This document shows, piece after piece, positions 8,671-17,560 of a DNA stretch of 53,722 nt. Position 1 is the stretch's first letter; the number at the start of each line of letters is the position of its first letter. Source of the stretch: Saprospiraceae bacterium (GTDB lineage Bacteria; Bacteroidota; Bacteroidia; Chitinophagales; Saprospiraceae); contig JAHDFB010000014.1 in NCBI GenBank assembly GCA_020628475.1, positions 1 through 53,722 on the forward strand, written 5' to 3'. A model generated the notes under the pieces. The model saw nothing but the letters and a program-made list of their open reading frames with translations, was not told where the DNA came from and searched no databases. The position numbers and the translations under genes are program-made.

Positions 8671-9968
8671 AACGAAAAATAAAAGGCTTGCGCTGGTGGG
8701 TAATCGCGCTGATCGCTTTTGCTACCATTATTAATTATATTGATAGGCAAGCTCTTGGTGTTCTTTGGCCTGATATAGCGGCGGACCTTTATCCAAATGA
8801 AGATTCGGATGGTAGAAAAGAAATCTACGGTTGGATTACAGGAAGTTTTATATTCTTCTATGCTATGGGGCAATTGATTTTTGGAAAAATATTTGATTGG
8901 ATCGGTACCAGATTAGGTTTTGCCTTATCCATAGGTGTATGGTCCATAGCTACTGCCTTACATGCCTTTGCCAGAGGAGCTTGGATATTTACTATATTTC
9001 GTTCTATTCTGGGTATTGCAGAAGCTGGAAATTGGCCTGGTGCAGCGAAGGGAAATGCCGAATGGTTTCCAACTCAAGAACGTGCCTTTGCTCAAGGACT
9101 TTTCAATTCTGGGGCGGCCATTGGCGGAATTGTAGCTATTCCTTTAATTGCATTCATGACCATGTTTTTCAGTTGGCAAATGATTTTTATTGTTGTTGGT
9201 TTGGTGGGTTTACTATGGTTAATTCCTTGGTTTTTAATTGTAAAAGGACCTCCGAAATATCACCCGAATATTACCGAAGAAGAAAAACAATATATTTTAA
9301 CTGGACAAAAAGAGACAGAATTAGAAGAAGAGGATGATGACACATCCTATGATCCTAACACTTTCCAATTATTAAAACATAAGCAAAGCTGGGGGGTAAT
9401 TCTTGCATCAGCAGCAATAGATCCGATTTGGTGGTTATTTATCGTTTGGATTCCGATCTATCTAAATGGAGTTTATGGAATGGACGTTAAAACCATTGGA
9501 ATTTTTGGATGGGTTCCATACGTAGGAGCCATGTTAGGTGCTTGGGTCGGAGGTCTGTTGGCTCAAAATAGACTGAAGGCGGGTTGGGATCTTACTAAAA
9601 CTAGAAAATGGATTATTACATTGGGCTGTTTAATCATGTTGCCATCCTTTTTCTTGTTAATAGATCCAGGATCTCCAACGATGGCTGTGATTATAATGGC
9701 TGTCATTTTGTTCGGTTTTCAAACAGCCATTGGTAATGTTCAAACACTACCGAGTGACTTATTTAACAAGAATACAGTAGGGACATTGTCTGGAATAGCT
9801 GGAATGGCTGCCAAATTGGCGGCGTTTGGCTTGACGGTACTAGTCCCAAAATTAACGGTCGGAGAAAATTACTCACCGGCTTTTTATGTAGGTGCCGCCT
9901 TGGCACTTATTGCTCTTTTTGCTATTTGGGTTCTAATCCCTAGGGTGGAAAAGGTAAAACAACTTTAA
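8655..9968 (+). CDS. MFS transporter, hexuronate/DEH-type (ExuT-like anion:cation symporter)
   Basis: This 437-residue membrane protein has about 12 predicted TM segments. It begins at a GTG inside the end of the cupin gene, and no ATG exists before TM1. It has the hallmarks of the ACS/ExuT branch: NYIDRQALGVLWPDIA in TM1 and AEAGNWPGAAKGNAEWFPTQERA in the TM4-5 region, which resembles hexuronate transporters. A Glu/Asp-rich cytoplasmic loop (about 217-230) joins the two halves. By context it should carry unsaturated uronate or DEH across the inner membrane. The SDR gene starts 23 bp downstream, in the same operon. Confidence 0.88.
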   Translation: MAKQIKRKIKGLRWWVIALIAFATIINYIDRQALGVLWPDIAADLYPNEDSDGRKEIYGWITGSFIFFYAMGQLIFGKIFDWIGTRLGFALSIGVWSIATALHAFARGAWIFTIFRSILGIAEAGNWPGAAKGNAEWFPTQERAFAQGLFNSGAAIGGIVAIPLIAFMTMFFSWQMIFIVVGLVGLLWLIPWFLIVKGPPKYHPNITEEEKQYILTGQKETELEEEDDDTSYDPNTFQLLKHKQSWGVILASAAIDPIWWLFIVWIPIYLNGVYGMDVKTIGIFGWVPYVGAMLGAWVGGLLAQNRLKAGWDLTKTRKWIITLGCLIMLPSFFLLIDPGSPTMAVIIMAVILFGFQTAIGNVQTLPSDLFNKNTVGTLSGIAGMAAKLAAFGLTVLVPKLTVGENYSPAFYVGAALALIALFAIWVLIPRVEKVKQL

Positions 9969-9991
9969 AAAATGGATAAAATAAATATATT

Positions 9992-10753
9992 ATGAAATTG
10001 AAGAATAAAATCGCAATTATAACAGGAGCATCCAGAGGTATTGGTTTGGAGGTAGCACGGCAGTTAGGAAAACAAGGAGCTACAGTTATAATTAATGGCA
10101 TAGATGATGAACAAGGAGTACAGAGCGCTAAAGAGCTCTCCGCAGAGGGAATTGATGTGGAGTTCCGCGCTTTCGATGTCACCGATGAATTCAAGGTTTC
10201 TGAGCATATCAAAGCTATCGGAGAAAAGCATGGCAAAATTGATATTCTAGTCAATAATGCAGGCGGTTTAGGTGGACGTTCTCGATTTGAGGAAATGACT
10301 ACGGCCTTCTACCGCTCCGTTCTCGCACTCAATTTAGATTCCGTATTTTTTGCATCGAGAGCTGCCATTCCATATTTGAAAAAAGGTAGCTTGCCTACGA
10401 TAATTAATGTAACGTCCAATGCTGCTTGGAATGCAGGTGGTCCTGGGGCTGGTATGTACGGGACTTCAAAAGCTGGTGTACATACTATTACTAGAGCTTT
10501 AGCAAAGGATTTGGCGGAATATGGAATTCGTGTGAATGCTGTCTCTCCGGGTACAATAGATACTGATTTTCATCAACAAATTAAATCAACAAAACCTGAA
10601 GTATTTAAATCTTGGGCAAATAATATCATGCTCGGACGACTTGGACAACCAACAGATGTGGCCGGTGTGGTAGCGTTTTTAGCGAGTGAAGATGCTGCAT
10701 TTATCACTGCAGAAACAATTCAAATTGGAGGTGGTCAAGCCTTAGGTATTTGA
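9992..10753 (+). CDS. SDR-family oxidoreductase, probable DEH reductase
   Basis: This is a classical 253-residue short-chain dehydrogenase. It has the nucleotide motif TGASRGIG (11-18), NNAG (88-91), a catalytic tetrad Asn114, Ser142, Tyr156 and Lys160, and a C-terminal GGGQALGI. In alginate catabolism the SDR enzyme reduces 4-deoxy-L-erythro-5-hexoseulose uronate (DEH) to 2-keto-3-deoxygluconate. That role is inferred from the position between the hexuronate transporter and KDG kinase. A KduD-like (pectin/hexuronate) activity is the main alternative. The gene is 23 bp after the MFS gene and 24 bp before the kinase. Confidence 0.85.
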   Translation: MKLKNKIAIITGASRGIGLEVARQLGKQGATVIINGIDDEQGVQSAKELSAEGIDVEFRAFDVTDEFKVSEHIKAIGEKHGKIDILVNNAGGLGGRSRFEEMTTAFYRSVLALNLDSVFFASRAAIPYLKKGSLPTIINVTSNAAWNAGGPGAGMYGTSKAGVHTITRALAKDLAEYGIRVNAVSPGTIDTDFHQQIKSTKPEVFKSWANNIMLGRLGQPTDVAGVVAFLASEDAAFITAETIQIGGGQALGI

Positions 10754-10777
10754 TAATCAAATAATAATAGTAGTACG

Positions 10778-11812
10778 ATGAAGAAGATAGTTACATTCGG
10801 TGAAATAATGCTCCGATTGAGTCCTCCTGGATTTAAGCGTTTTTCACAGACTTATAACTTTGATGTAGTATATGGCGGTGGTGAAAGTAATGTGGCCGTT
10901 TCACTTGCAAGATTTGGATTGGATAGCACCTTCGTTTCAAGAATCCCAGATAATGATATCGGGGAATGTGCGATTATGGAATTGAGAAAAAGAGGGGTGA
11001 ATACATCAAAAATTATTTCAGGCGGTGAACGATTGGGCATCTATTTTCTTGAAACAGGTGCCGTCAGTAGAGGGAGCAAGGTCGTATATGATCGAGCGCA
11101 TTCAGGCATGGCGACCATAGAAAAAGGAATGATTGATTGGGCCGAAATATTTGAAGATGCCGATTGGTTCCATTGGACGGGAATTACTCCAGCACTGTCA
11201 CAAGGTGCTGCAGATGCATGCCTAGAAGCCATCAAAATGGCTAATAAAATGGGTGTGACAGTATCCACAGATCTGAATTATAGGAAAAAATTATGGAAAT
11301 ATGGAAAGGATCCCATGGATGTGATGCCTGCCTTGGTAGAAGGCTGTGATGTGATTCTTGGCAATGAAGAAGATGCCGAAAAACACTTTGGTTTACATCC
11401 GGATGGAGTAGATGTAACGCATGGGAGCTCCATTGATGCTGAGTCTTATTTATCGGTTTTACAACAATTAATGAACATGTTTCCTCGGGCCAAAAAGGTT
11501 ATTACGACCTTGAGAGGTTCTATATCAGCATCACACAATACCTGGTCCGGTGTATTGTGGGATGGGAAAACTCTATTTAAAGCGCCAACCTATCAAATAA
11601 CGGATATTGTCGATCGAGTAGGAGGTGGAGATAGTTTTATGGCAGGCTTAATATATGGACTTCTGATGAGGGATGACGATCAAGAAGCACTTAATTTTGC
11701 AGTGGCTGCGTCTTGTTTAAAACATACTATAAAAGGCGATTCAAACTTGGTGACACTCGATGAAGTCGAGAAATTAGCAAAGGGTGATGCCAGTGGTCGA
11801 GTAAGTAGATAA
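10778..11812 (+). CDS. kdgK: 2-keto-3-deoxygluconate kinase (PfkB family)
   Basis: This is a 344-residue ribokinase/PfkB sugar kinase. The N-terminal motif GGGESNVAVSLARFG and the C-terminal signature DRVGGGDSFMAGLIYG, with catalytic base Asp285, are intact. The sequence starts KKIVTFGEIMLRLSPPG as in bacterial KDG kinases. The enzyme phosphorylates KDG to KDPG. The next gene, KDPG aldolase, begins 2 bp after the stop codon, which strongly supports the substrate assignment. Confidence 0.92.
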   Translation: MKKIVTFGEIMLRLSPPGFKRFSQTYNFDVVYGGGESNVAVSLARFGLDSTFVSRIPDNDIGECAIMELRKRGVNTSKIISGGERLGIYFLETGAVSRGSKVVYDRAHSGMATIEKGMIDWAEIFEDADWFHWTGITPALSQGAADACLEAIKMANKMGVTVSTDLNYRKKLWKYGKDPMDVMPALVEGCDVILGNEEDAEKHFGLHPDGVDVTHGSSIDAESYLSVLQQLMNMFPRAKKVITTLRGSISASHNTWSGVLWDGKTLFKAPTYQITDIVDRVGGGDSFMAGLIYGLLMRDDDQEALNFAVAASCLKHTIKGDSNLVTLDEVEKLAKGDASGRVSR

Positions 11813-11814
11813 CT

Positions 11815-12474
11815 ATGGATAGAATCAAAGTAATTCAACGCATGGAAGAACAAGGGATGGTTCCCTTATTTTATCATCCTGATATTGACGTGTGTAAGCG
11901 TATTGTCCAAGCTTTATATGATGGCGGTGGAAGATTGTTAGAATTCACCAATCGCGGGGCCTTTGCCCATGAAGTGTTCGCTTCCCTCAGCAAATTTATC
12001 AAATCAAACATGCCCGATCTCTGTATTGGGATAGGATCCATTACCGATGCAGCCGCAGCTTCTTATTATATGATGAATGGAGCTGATTTTGTAGTTACTC
12101 CTTCATTTAGACAGGATATTGGAATCGTATGTAACAGAAGGAAAGTACTCTATGCCCCTGGCGTAGGTTCCCTGACTGAAATAGGAATGGCGGAAGAAAT
12201 GGGTTGCGACATTGTAAAGTTGTTTCCGGGAAGTGTGTATGGACCCAACTTTGTCAAATCTGTAAAGGCTCCACAACCTTGGACCAAAATTATGCCAACT
12301 GGAGGCGTTTCTCCTACCGAAGAAAATCTCCAGCAATGGTTCGATGCTGGGGTCTCTTGCGTGGGTATGGGGTCCAAACTTATTTCTAAAGAGCTATTAG
12401 AAAATGAGCAATACGATCTTCTAAGCGAAAAAGTTGCGGCGACTTTGAAGCTCATAGTCCAGATAAGATCCTAA
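11815..12474 (+). CDS. kdgA: KDPG aldolase (2-dehydro-3-deoxy-6-phosphogluconate aldolase)
   Basis: This 219-residue protein has the class I KDPG/KHG aldolase motifs: EFTNRG with Glu43, SITDAAAA, the Schiff-base region DIVKLFPGS with Lys135, and MPTGGV. It cleaves KDPG to pyruvate and glyceraldehyde-3-phosphate, the last step of alginate monomer catabolism. It is about normal family length. It is the last gene of the operon, and the structured RNA at 12514-12696 lies immediately downstream. Confidence 0.93.
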   Translation: MDRIKVIQRMEEQGMVPLFYHPDIDVCKRIVQALYDGGGRLLEFTNRGAFAHEVFASLSKFIKSNMPDLCIGIGSITDAAAASYYMMNGADFVVTPSFRQDIGIVCNRRKVLYAPGVGSLTEIGMAEEMGCDIVKLFPGSVYGPNFVKSVKAPQPWTKIMPTGGVSPTEENLQQWFDAGVSCVGMGSKLISKELLENEQYDLLSEKVAATLKLIVQIRS

Positions 12475-12513
12475 TTCGATTTGGTTTTAGGAAAATACTC
12501 GTGATATTTAATT

Positions 12514-12696
12514 ATGGCTGGATCCCACCGCAATAGGGATCGTAACAGCCCTAAAAGGGTCCTGACGTAGGAAGGATGAAACTGTGCAGAGCCCGGCCCC
12601 TGAGTAACAATGACATCATAGGATTAAATACAAAAAGCACCGACACGCTCAGGGCTATCGATGCTTTTTGCTCTCTATTACTCAGGGGATTGCCCA
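12514..12696 (+). ncRNA. Structured RNA element A (Flavo-1-like architecture) at the end of the alginate operon
   Basis: This non-coding segment is dense in complementary arms. Stem 1 is GGCTG-GATCCC (12516-12526) with GGGATC (12536-12541), a GTAA bulge, then CAGCC (12546-12550). Its loop reads ACCGCAATA. Next come CCCT/AGGG and TCCT/AGGA hairpins, then GTGCAGAGCCCGGCCCC. A perfect 11-bp arm pair CCCCTGAGTAA (12597-12607) and TTACTCAGGGG (12678-12688) encloses an AAAAAGCA/TGCTTTTT hairpin (12632-12668). The element ends ATTGCCC and A6. The CCGCAATAGGGAT and GCAGAGCCCGGCC blocks resemble, from memory, the Flavo-1 RNA family of Bacteroidota. Element B at 17561-17700 has the same plan. The inner hairpin may also act as a terminator for kdgA and the convergent peptidase gene. 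Confidence 0.6.
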
Positions 12697-12718
12697 AAAA
12701 AGTAATACAGAAATCGTA

Positions 12719-15145
12719 TTATGGCTTGATTTCTTCCTTGTTTTTAACGTGCTTATCCAACCATTGATCTTGTTCCCACAGCAGGTGCAAGATACTCTCT
12801 TTGGCCCGGTATCCATGACTTTCCTTCGGTAACATGACCAATCGAACCGTCGCACCAAGTCCTTTCAATGCATTGAAATATCGCTCGCTCTGAAGTGGAT
12901 AGGTACCTGAATTGTTGTCTGCCTCTCCATGCACCAACAGCAGCGGCGTTTTCATTTTATCCGCATGCATGAACGGAGACATCGTGTAATAGACCTCAGG
13001 AGCCTCCCAGTAAGAACGCTCTTCACTCTGAAATCCAAATGGTGTCAATGTTCGATTGTAAGCGCCACTTCTTGCAATACCCGCGGCGAATAAATCACTG
13101 TGCGACAACAAATTAGCTACCATAAAAGCGCCATAGCTATGACCACCTACAGCGACGCGATCTCGATCGATATAACCCAATGCATCGACCGCATCAATGG
13201 CCGCTTTTGCATTCGAGACTAGTTGTCCTCGGAACGAATCATTTGGTTGTTCCTCGCCCTCACCAACGATCGGAAAGGCCGCATTATCCAATACTACATA
13301 GCCCTTGTTGACCCAATAAATCGGAGACCCCCAATACGGATAAATAAATTTATTTTCATTGGAAGTCTTCTGAGAAGCGCTCGATTTGTCTTTGTATTCT
13401 CTTGGATAAGCCCAAAGAATCATCGGCATTTTTTCCTTCTTATTCTTGTCGTATCCAACTGGTAAATATAGGGTTCCGGACAATTCCAATCCGTCTTCAC
13501 GCTTATAGGTAATCAACTCCTTATGTACGTCTTGAAGAATTTTAAAAGGATTATCGAAGTGTGTAATCTGTGTTAATTTGTCAGAACTCAAATCGCGGAA
13601 ATAGTAATTCGGATAGTCACTTTTTGACTCGATCCGAACGAGCAGTGTATTCTTTTTTACATCATAACTATTGATGTTTTCGATACGATCGGTGTAGGTC
13701 GATGTGTATAATCGTTCGGTTTCCTGCGTTTTCAAATTGAATTGATCCACAAAAGGAAACTGTCCTTCTTCTGAGAATCCATCTCCTAATAAAAAGGCAT
13801 TATCGCCTTTTGTAGCAAGCACATAGCGACCGTATTTATTTCTTTTCGTTACAAAATCTCCTGGATCACTGTATCTGTCTTGGTAATTTCGATCTGAAAT
13901 GATCTTTACTTCCGCAGAAGCATCACTCGGATTGAATAAATAGGATTTTGTATTCCTAGTATTCCACCAATAATCATAGGCGATGGCCATATCATCCGTT
14001 GCCCATTCAATAAAACTGTAGCGATTCTTTGTTTTTAATATGCTTTTTCCTTCTCCCGAAAACGGTGCTTCTAATAAGAAGACCTCATCTCGGTATTCGA
14101 CCTCATTGGCCGGATCGCCCTCATCCAGCGCCACCGCATAGGTCAAACTTGCCGGCTTATCCGATCTCCAACGGAAGGAACGTTTACCTTTTTGTGTTGC
14201 CATAAAACCTTTCGGTAGATCTTCTAGCAAAGGAACCTTCGAGACTACTTGAACGGCTTTTCCATTGGTATCGTAGATCGTCGAGGTCGATGGAAATCGT
14301 CTATATGGAACCAAATACGAAAACGGTTTTCGCACTTCAGTCACCATGACATAGGTACCATCCGGTGAAAAAGTAATCGAACTATACATCGCTGATGGAA
14401 GCCATTTCGTTGCCTTTCCGTTGATGGCTACTTTATAAATTTCGGACTTAGCCAATTGTTCGAAATTGTGCTCATCATTCTTATTTTTAAGTAAATCTTG
14501 GTAGGTTCTATTTTGAGCCTTCTTACCTTCACTGATGGAAATCGTAGGACCCGTCGGTATCGCTTCATCGGTGTCGATCAAGGCTTTTTTGTCCGAAGCT
14601 ACCATTTTGACTAAGACCGTTTCATTATCGCTGAACCAATTGATTACATCGCCCATATTAGCATTGACATTGGGACCACTCAGTCGTTTGGCAGAGGCCG
14701 TTTCGAGATCTAATACCCATAGTTCCACTCCCTTGGTCGTCGTATTCGTCATCGCGATTTTGCTTTGATCTGGAGACCATACAAAATTGGTTAATCTTGG
14801 ATTTTCTGGTAATCCGGCAATATCTTTTACTTCAGAATCCTTACGTGTCAGACGCTTTATTTTCGCGCCATTGATATAATTAGCTCTGCTGCTAATATTG
14901 GTTTTTGGATCGATCCGCAGACCTGCTAATCTCATTTCTTCCTGAGATAACTCCTCGATAGACTTGTAGGCGTTTCTCGAAAGTAAGATCATATTTTCGC
15001 GCTTACTATCCATCAAGACGGAGGGTGCCAAAGGAACATCGACCAAATCTAAAATAGCATTATCTGGTTTTTGATAGCCAAGATTATCTTGGGAATATGC
15101 ATAACTCATAGCAAAGAGAAGCGTAACGATTAGTAATTGTTTCAT
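12719..15145 (-). CDS. S9 family serine peptidase, glutamyl endopeptidase-like (S9D)
   Basis: This 808-residue exported peptidase starts at ATG 15145, which gives signal peptide MKQLLIVTLLFAMSYAYSQ. The longer reading from 15193 would run through a predicted promoter. An N-terminal beta-propeller (roughly 40-530) precedes an alpha/beta-hydrolase domain with triad Ser670 (GGHSYGAF), Asp743 (HGEADNNSG) and His777 (ESHGYR). The catalytic domain, including IARSGAYNRTLTPFGFQ and the SPFMHADKMKTPLLLVHGE region, closely resembles chloroplast glutamyl endopeptidase (MEROPS S9D). It probably degrades peptides in the periplasm. It lies 56 bp downstream of the CotH gene on the same strand but appears to have its own promoter. 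Confidence 0.9.
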   Translation of the reverse strand: MKQLLIVTLLFAMSYAYSQDNLGYQKPDNAILDLVDVPLAPSVLMDSKRENMILLSRNAYKSIEELSQEEMRLAGLRIDPKTNISSRANYINGAKIKRLTRKDSEVKDIAGLPENPRLTNFVWSPDQSKIAMTNTTTKGVELWVLDLETASAKRLSGPNVNANMGDVINWFSDNETVLVKMVASDKKALIDTDEAIPTGPTISISEGKKAQNRTYQDLLKNKNDEHNFEQLAKSEIYKVAINGKATKWLPSAMYSSITFSPDGTYVMVTEVRKPFSYLVPYRRFPSTSTIYDTNGKAVQVVSKVPLLEDLPKGFMATQKGKRSFRWRSDKPASLTYAVALDEGDPANEVEYRDEVFLLEAPFSGEGKSILKTKNRYSFIEWATDDMAIAYDYWWNTRNTKSYLFNPSDASAEVKIISDRNYQDRYSDPGDFVTKRNKYGRYVLATKGDNAFLLGDGFSEEGQFPFVDQFNLKTQETERLYTSTYTDRIENINSYDVKKNTLLVRIESKSDYPNYYFRDLSSDKLTQITHFDNPFKILQDVHKELITYKREDGLELSGTLYLPVGYDKNKKEKMPMILWAYPREYKDKSSASQKTSNENKFIYPYWGSPIYWVNKGYVVLDNAAFPIVGEGEEQPNDSFRGQLVSNAKAAIDAVDALGYIDRDRVAVGGHSYGAFMVANLLSHSDLFAAGIARSGAYNRTLTPFGFQSEERSYWEAPEVYYTMSPFMHADKMKTPLLLVHGEADNNSGTYPLQSERYFNALKGLGATVRLVMLPKESHGYRAKESILHLLWEQDQWLDKHVKNKEEIKP

Positions 15146-15164
15146 TGAATGATTTTTTAATAAG

Positions 15165-15196
15165 CAAAATAGCCAATTCGCTACTAGCCGCAAAAA
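15165..15196 (-). promoter_or_regulatory. Candidate promoter of the S9 peptidase gene
   Basis: On the minus strand a TTTG box (15191-15194) and TATTTTG (15165-15171) are separated by 19 bp. This fits the Bacteroidota -33/-7 promoter except that the -7 box is one base short of TAnnTTTG. It lies just upstream of ATG 15145 and supports that start. Confidence 0.4.
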
Positions 15197-15201
15197 TCAA
15201 T

Positions 15202-17487
15202 TTATATCTTAACAAACTTTTTAGACAAACGGACTCCATGGATTTGTTCAAGGCTGCAAATATAGACGCCCGGCGGTAAAAATCTTAGATCAATTTTGAG
15301 ATTCGTGGATTGAATCGACGATTGAAATACGGTTTGACCATAAAAATCGTATATCTGGATAGTCGCACCTTGCTTATTCGTTAAGTCCATAAATAAGAAA
15401 TCCTGAGTAGGATTGGGATAAAAGCTAAAGTCGAACGGGATGTTCTGCGTATTGGAGATACCATCATTATTTTTCCTTGGGGTAGGGCCATCAAACTGAA
15501 AATCTCCTGTTCCATTTGGAATTCTTGCCCAAGAAATATCGGCGGATTGTTCTTGATAATCCAACCATTCCAAGACTTTGATTTCTTGATCATTGCGATT
15601 AACTAGAGAAAGAAAACCTCCTGAAGCTGCTAATTTGAAATTGGCATGAAAACGACTTTGTTCTGTGTCATCATCTGCCCAAATGATGATATATTCGTCG
15701 GGATGTAATACTTCATTGGGCAATGGCCATTTCAAGGGTTCGGTAGGATCGTCTGATAAGAATTTATCACCCAAAGCAATAGGGTAGGCACCTCGATTAT
15801 ACAACTCAATCCAATCGTCTTTTTCTCCAAATTCGTCATTGATAATATGATCATTTTTGGCCATGAATTCATTGATGACCAATTGGATAGTTTCATTCTG
15901 AACATACAAATTCTTTTCGATACAAGGAGATATACTGAGTGCTCCTTGATTATCGATGGCTTCAATATGATAGGAAAAAATCCCTTCCGTATACACAGGG
16001 TCCAGTTCTATGCTATAAATATGATCCATGGCGGTAGAATCGATACCTATTCCATCATCTTTCATCGATAGGCATTCGCTGGGGCCATCATTGAATTGAT
16101 AACATAGATTTACCTGACTAATAGCCTGATTATCCACTACGGAGGCTTGAATTTTGATGGTGTGACTATAGAAAGTATTGTTATCTTCAATATTCGATAT
16201 GACGGGTGAGGCATTATTCCATTCCAACTGATTTTCAATACTGTTTTTACGTGTAGTGATATAATCTTTTAAGCTGTAATCCGTTTGAAAAAATGGAAGA
16301 TTGGCATCGTTGAATGATCCCGTAAAATCATCCATGTCAAAGCCATAATCTAAACTATAATAAGGGTCTTCCGCTACAAAATTATATATCAGATCGTGCA
16401 TCTCGTCAAGGTAAGAAAAGAGTTCTTCTTCGTTGAAAAAATCATCGATGGCCTGTTGCATATACCATGAAAAACGATCACGGTATTGCTCATTTTCCAT
16501 GATCCTCGTATAAATGGGGCGGGCTTCATTTTGATTGGACCATTGATAAATATTTCGATTGCCCCAGTCTTTGTTGAGCCAATCAATGCCCAGTGTATTG
16601 TCTAGGTCATATGGAATATATTCGAACAGATCCGTCCAGTCATTGTGGTATAAGTAGAAATTGTTTTTGTTGTAGATCGGTCCATCCCAATTTCCGGTCA
16701 AAATATCAAATACAATTGCTTTTAAATAAGCGTCGATATGAAAGACTTCTTCGATCGCACAAGGAAAATCAATATCTGAGGTTTGATTCAAGGCAAAAAT
16801 GAAATCGGCGATGTCCGTATAGTCTTGATAGATCGTTTTGTTCTTTAAATCGTAGGCCCTTCGACCACCAAAACTTTCTTGATATGCTGCAGGATCACTG
16901 CCTTTGTAGATGAGGTCTGCTGGCCAAAGGCACTTATATAATTGACCTGTTTCATTATCGAATCGTTTGTCAGCAAATTCTTCATCGATATGTTCTACAT
17001 TAAGATAGACACCACGAAATTCATCATTGATATAGAGTCGTACATGATTGGTTCGCATCATTGGGATTCCTAGGTGGATGCCGATGTCTGCGCATATTTT
17101 GGCACGAGAAATGGTCGGATCATTGTGTTGACCATTCAGATTCATTTTTTCTAAACCATAAAAATTTCGACCCGATTCGAAGGCATTAAAATCGAGTTTG
17201 AACGATTTTTTATCGGCAGATCTAGAGGTATTTCCACGCAGACGAAAGCCAACATGCTCAAGATTTTCGGTGATGTTCCCATTGTCAAATTGAAAATCAA
17301 CTTGAAATAATTGATTGCTGTAAATGTTTTCATCCGCAAGAATCCATTCCAGCGTGTCTGGATCGATGGTAATATCTATTCTCGGCACGACAGAATCGTC
17401 AAATACAACACCGGCCGCTGGATTGAATTGAGAAAAGGCCTGTGTCCAGTAAAAGTAGAAGGAGAGCACTAAAAAATATCGCTTCAT
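15202..17487 (-). CDS. Secreted CotH-kinase / lamin-tail-domain protein with T9SS sorting domain
   Basis: This protein has about 761 residues from ATG 17487, with signal peptide MKRYFLVLSFYFYWTQAFSQ. The CotH region spans about 30-400: GFRLRGNTSR near 81-89, KKSFKLDF, RLYINDEFRGVYLNVEHID, and DLFEYIPYDLDNTLG with the acidic residues typical of the CotH active site. A lamin-tail domain (about 540-660, INEFMAKND through DWIELYNRG) follows. The C-terminus (about 680-761, FYPNPTQDFLFMDL to SKKFVKI) is a T9SS type A sorting domain. CotH-family proteins are atypical kinases of extracellular proteins, and kinase activity here is inferred. The upstream in-frame ATG (17502) is possible, but the TTG at 17508 lies inside the predicted -7 box. 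Confidence 0.88.
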   Translation of the reverse strand: MKRYFLVLSFYFYWTQAFSQFNPAAGVVFDDSVVPRIDITIDPDTLEWILADENIYSNQLFQVDFQFDNGNITENLEHVGFRLRGNTSRSADKKSFKLDFNAFESGRNFYGLEKMNLNGQHNDPTISRAKICADIGIHLGIPMMRTNHVRLYINDEFRGVYLNVEHIDEEFADKRFDNETGQLYKCLWPADLIYKGSDPAAYQESFGGRRAYDLKNKTIYQDYTDIADFIFALNQTSDIDFPCAIEEVFHIDAYLKAIVFDILTGNWDGPIYNKNNFYLYHNDWTDLFEYIPYDLDNTLGIDWLNKDWGNRNIYQWSNQNEARPIYTRIMENEQYRDRFSWYMQQAIDDFFNEEELFSYLDEMHDLIYNFVAEDPYYSLDYGFDMDDFTGSFNDANLPFFQTDYSLKDYITTRKNSIENQLEWNNASPVISNIEDNNTFYSHTIKIQASVVDNQAISQVNLCYQFNDGPSECLSMKDDGIGIDSTAMDHIYSIELDPVYTEGIFSYHIEAIDNQGALSISPCIEKNLYVQNETIQLVINEFMAKNDHIINDEFGEKDDWIELYNRGAYPIALGDKFLSDDPTEPLKWPLPNEVLHPDEYIIIWADDDTEQSRFHANFKLAASGGFLSLVNRNDQEIKVLEWLDYQEQSADISWARIPNGTGDFQFDGPTPRKNNDGISNTQNIPFDFSFYPNPTQDFLFMDLTNKQGATIQIYDFYGQTVFQSSIQSTNLKIDLRFLPPGVYICSLEQIHGVRLSKKFVKI

Positions 17488-17505
17488 AAACGTCGACTTC
17501 ATATA

Positions 17506-17513
17506 CAAACTTA
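17506..17513 (-). promoter_or_regulatory. -7 box of the CotH gene promoter
   Basis: The minus strand reads TAAGTTTG, a perfect TAnnTTTG box, 18 bases before ATG 17487. The -33 region is weak. The next structured RNA element on the same strand ends about 48 bp upstream. Confidence 0.45.
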
Positions 17514-17560
17514 CACAATGCTACTTGCTTGAAGGGTCTTTTTGGTGATAAGAATGATGA

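Noticed and set aside
8897-9337. + strand ORF of 146 codons inside the MFS gene
   Set aside because: It is an out-of-frame shadow of the transporter with a Cys/Trp/Arg-rich composition unlike any neighbour.
12576-12767. Short + strand ORF of 63 codons between kdgA and the peptidase gene
   Set aside because: It runs through structured RNA element A and into the peptidase gene on the other strand. It has no family resemblance and its codons follow the RNA arms.
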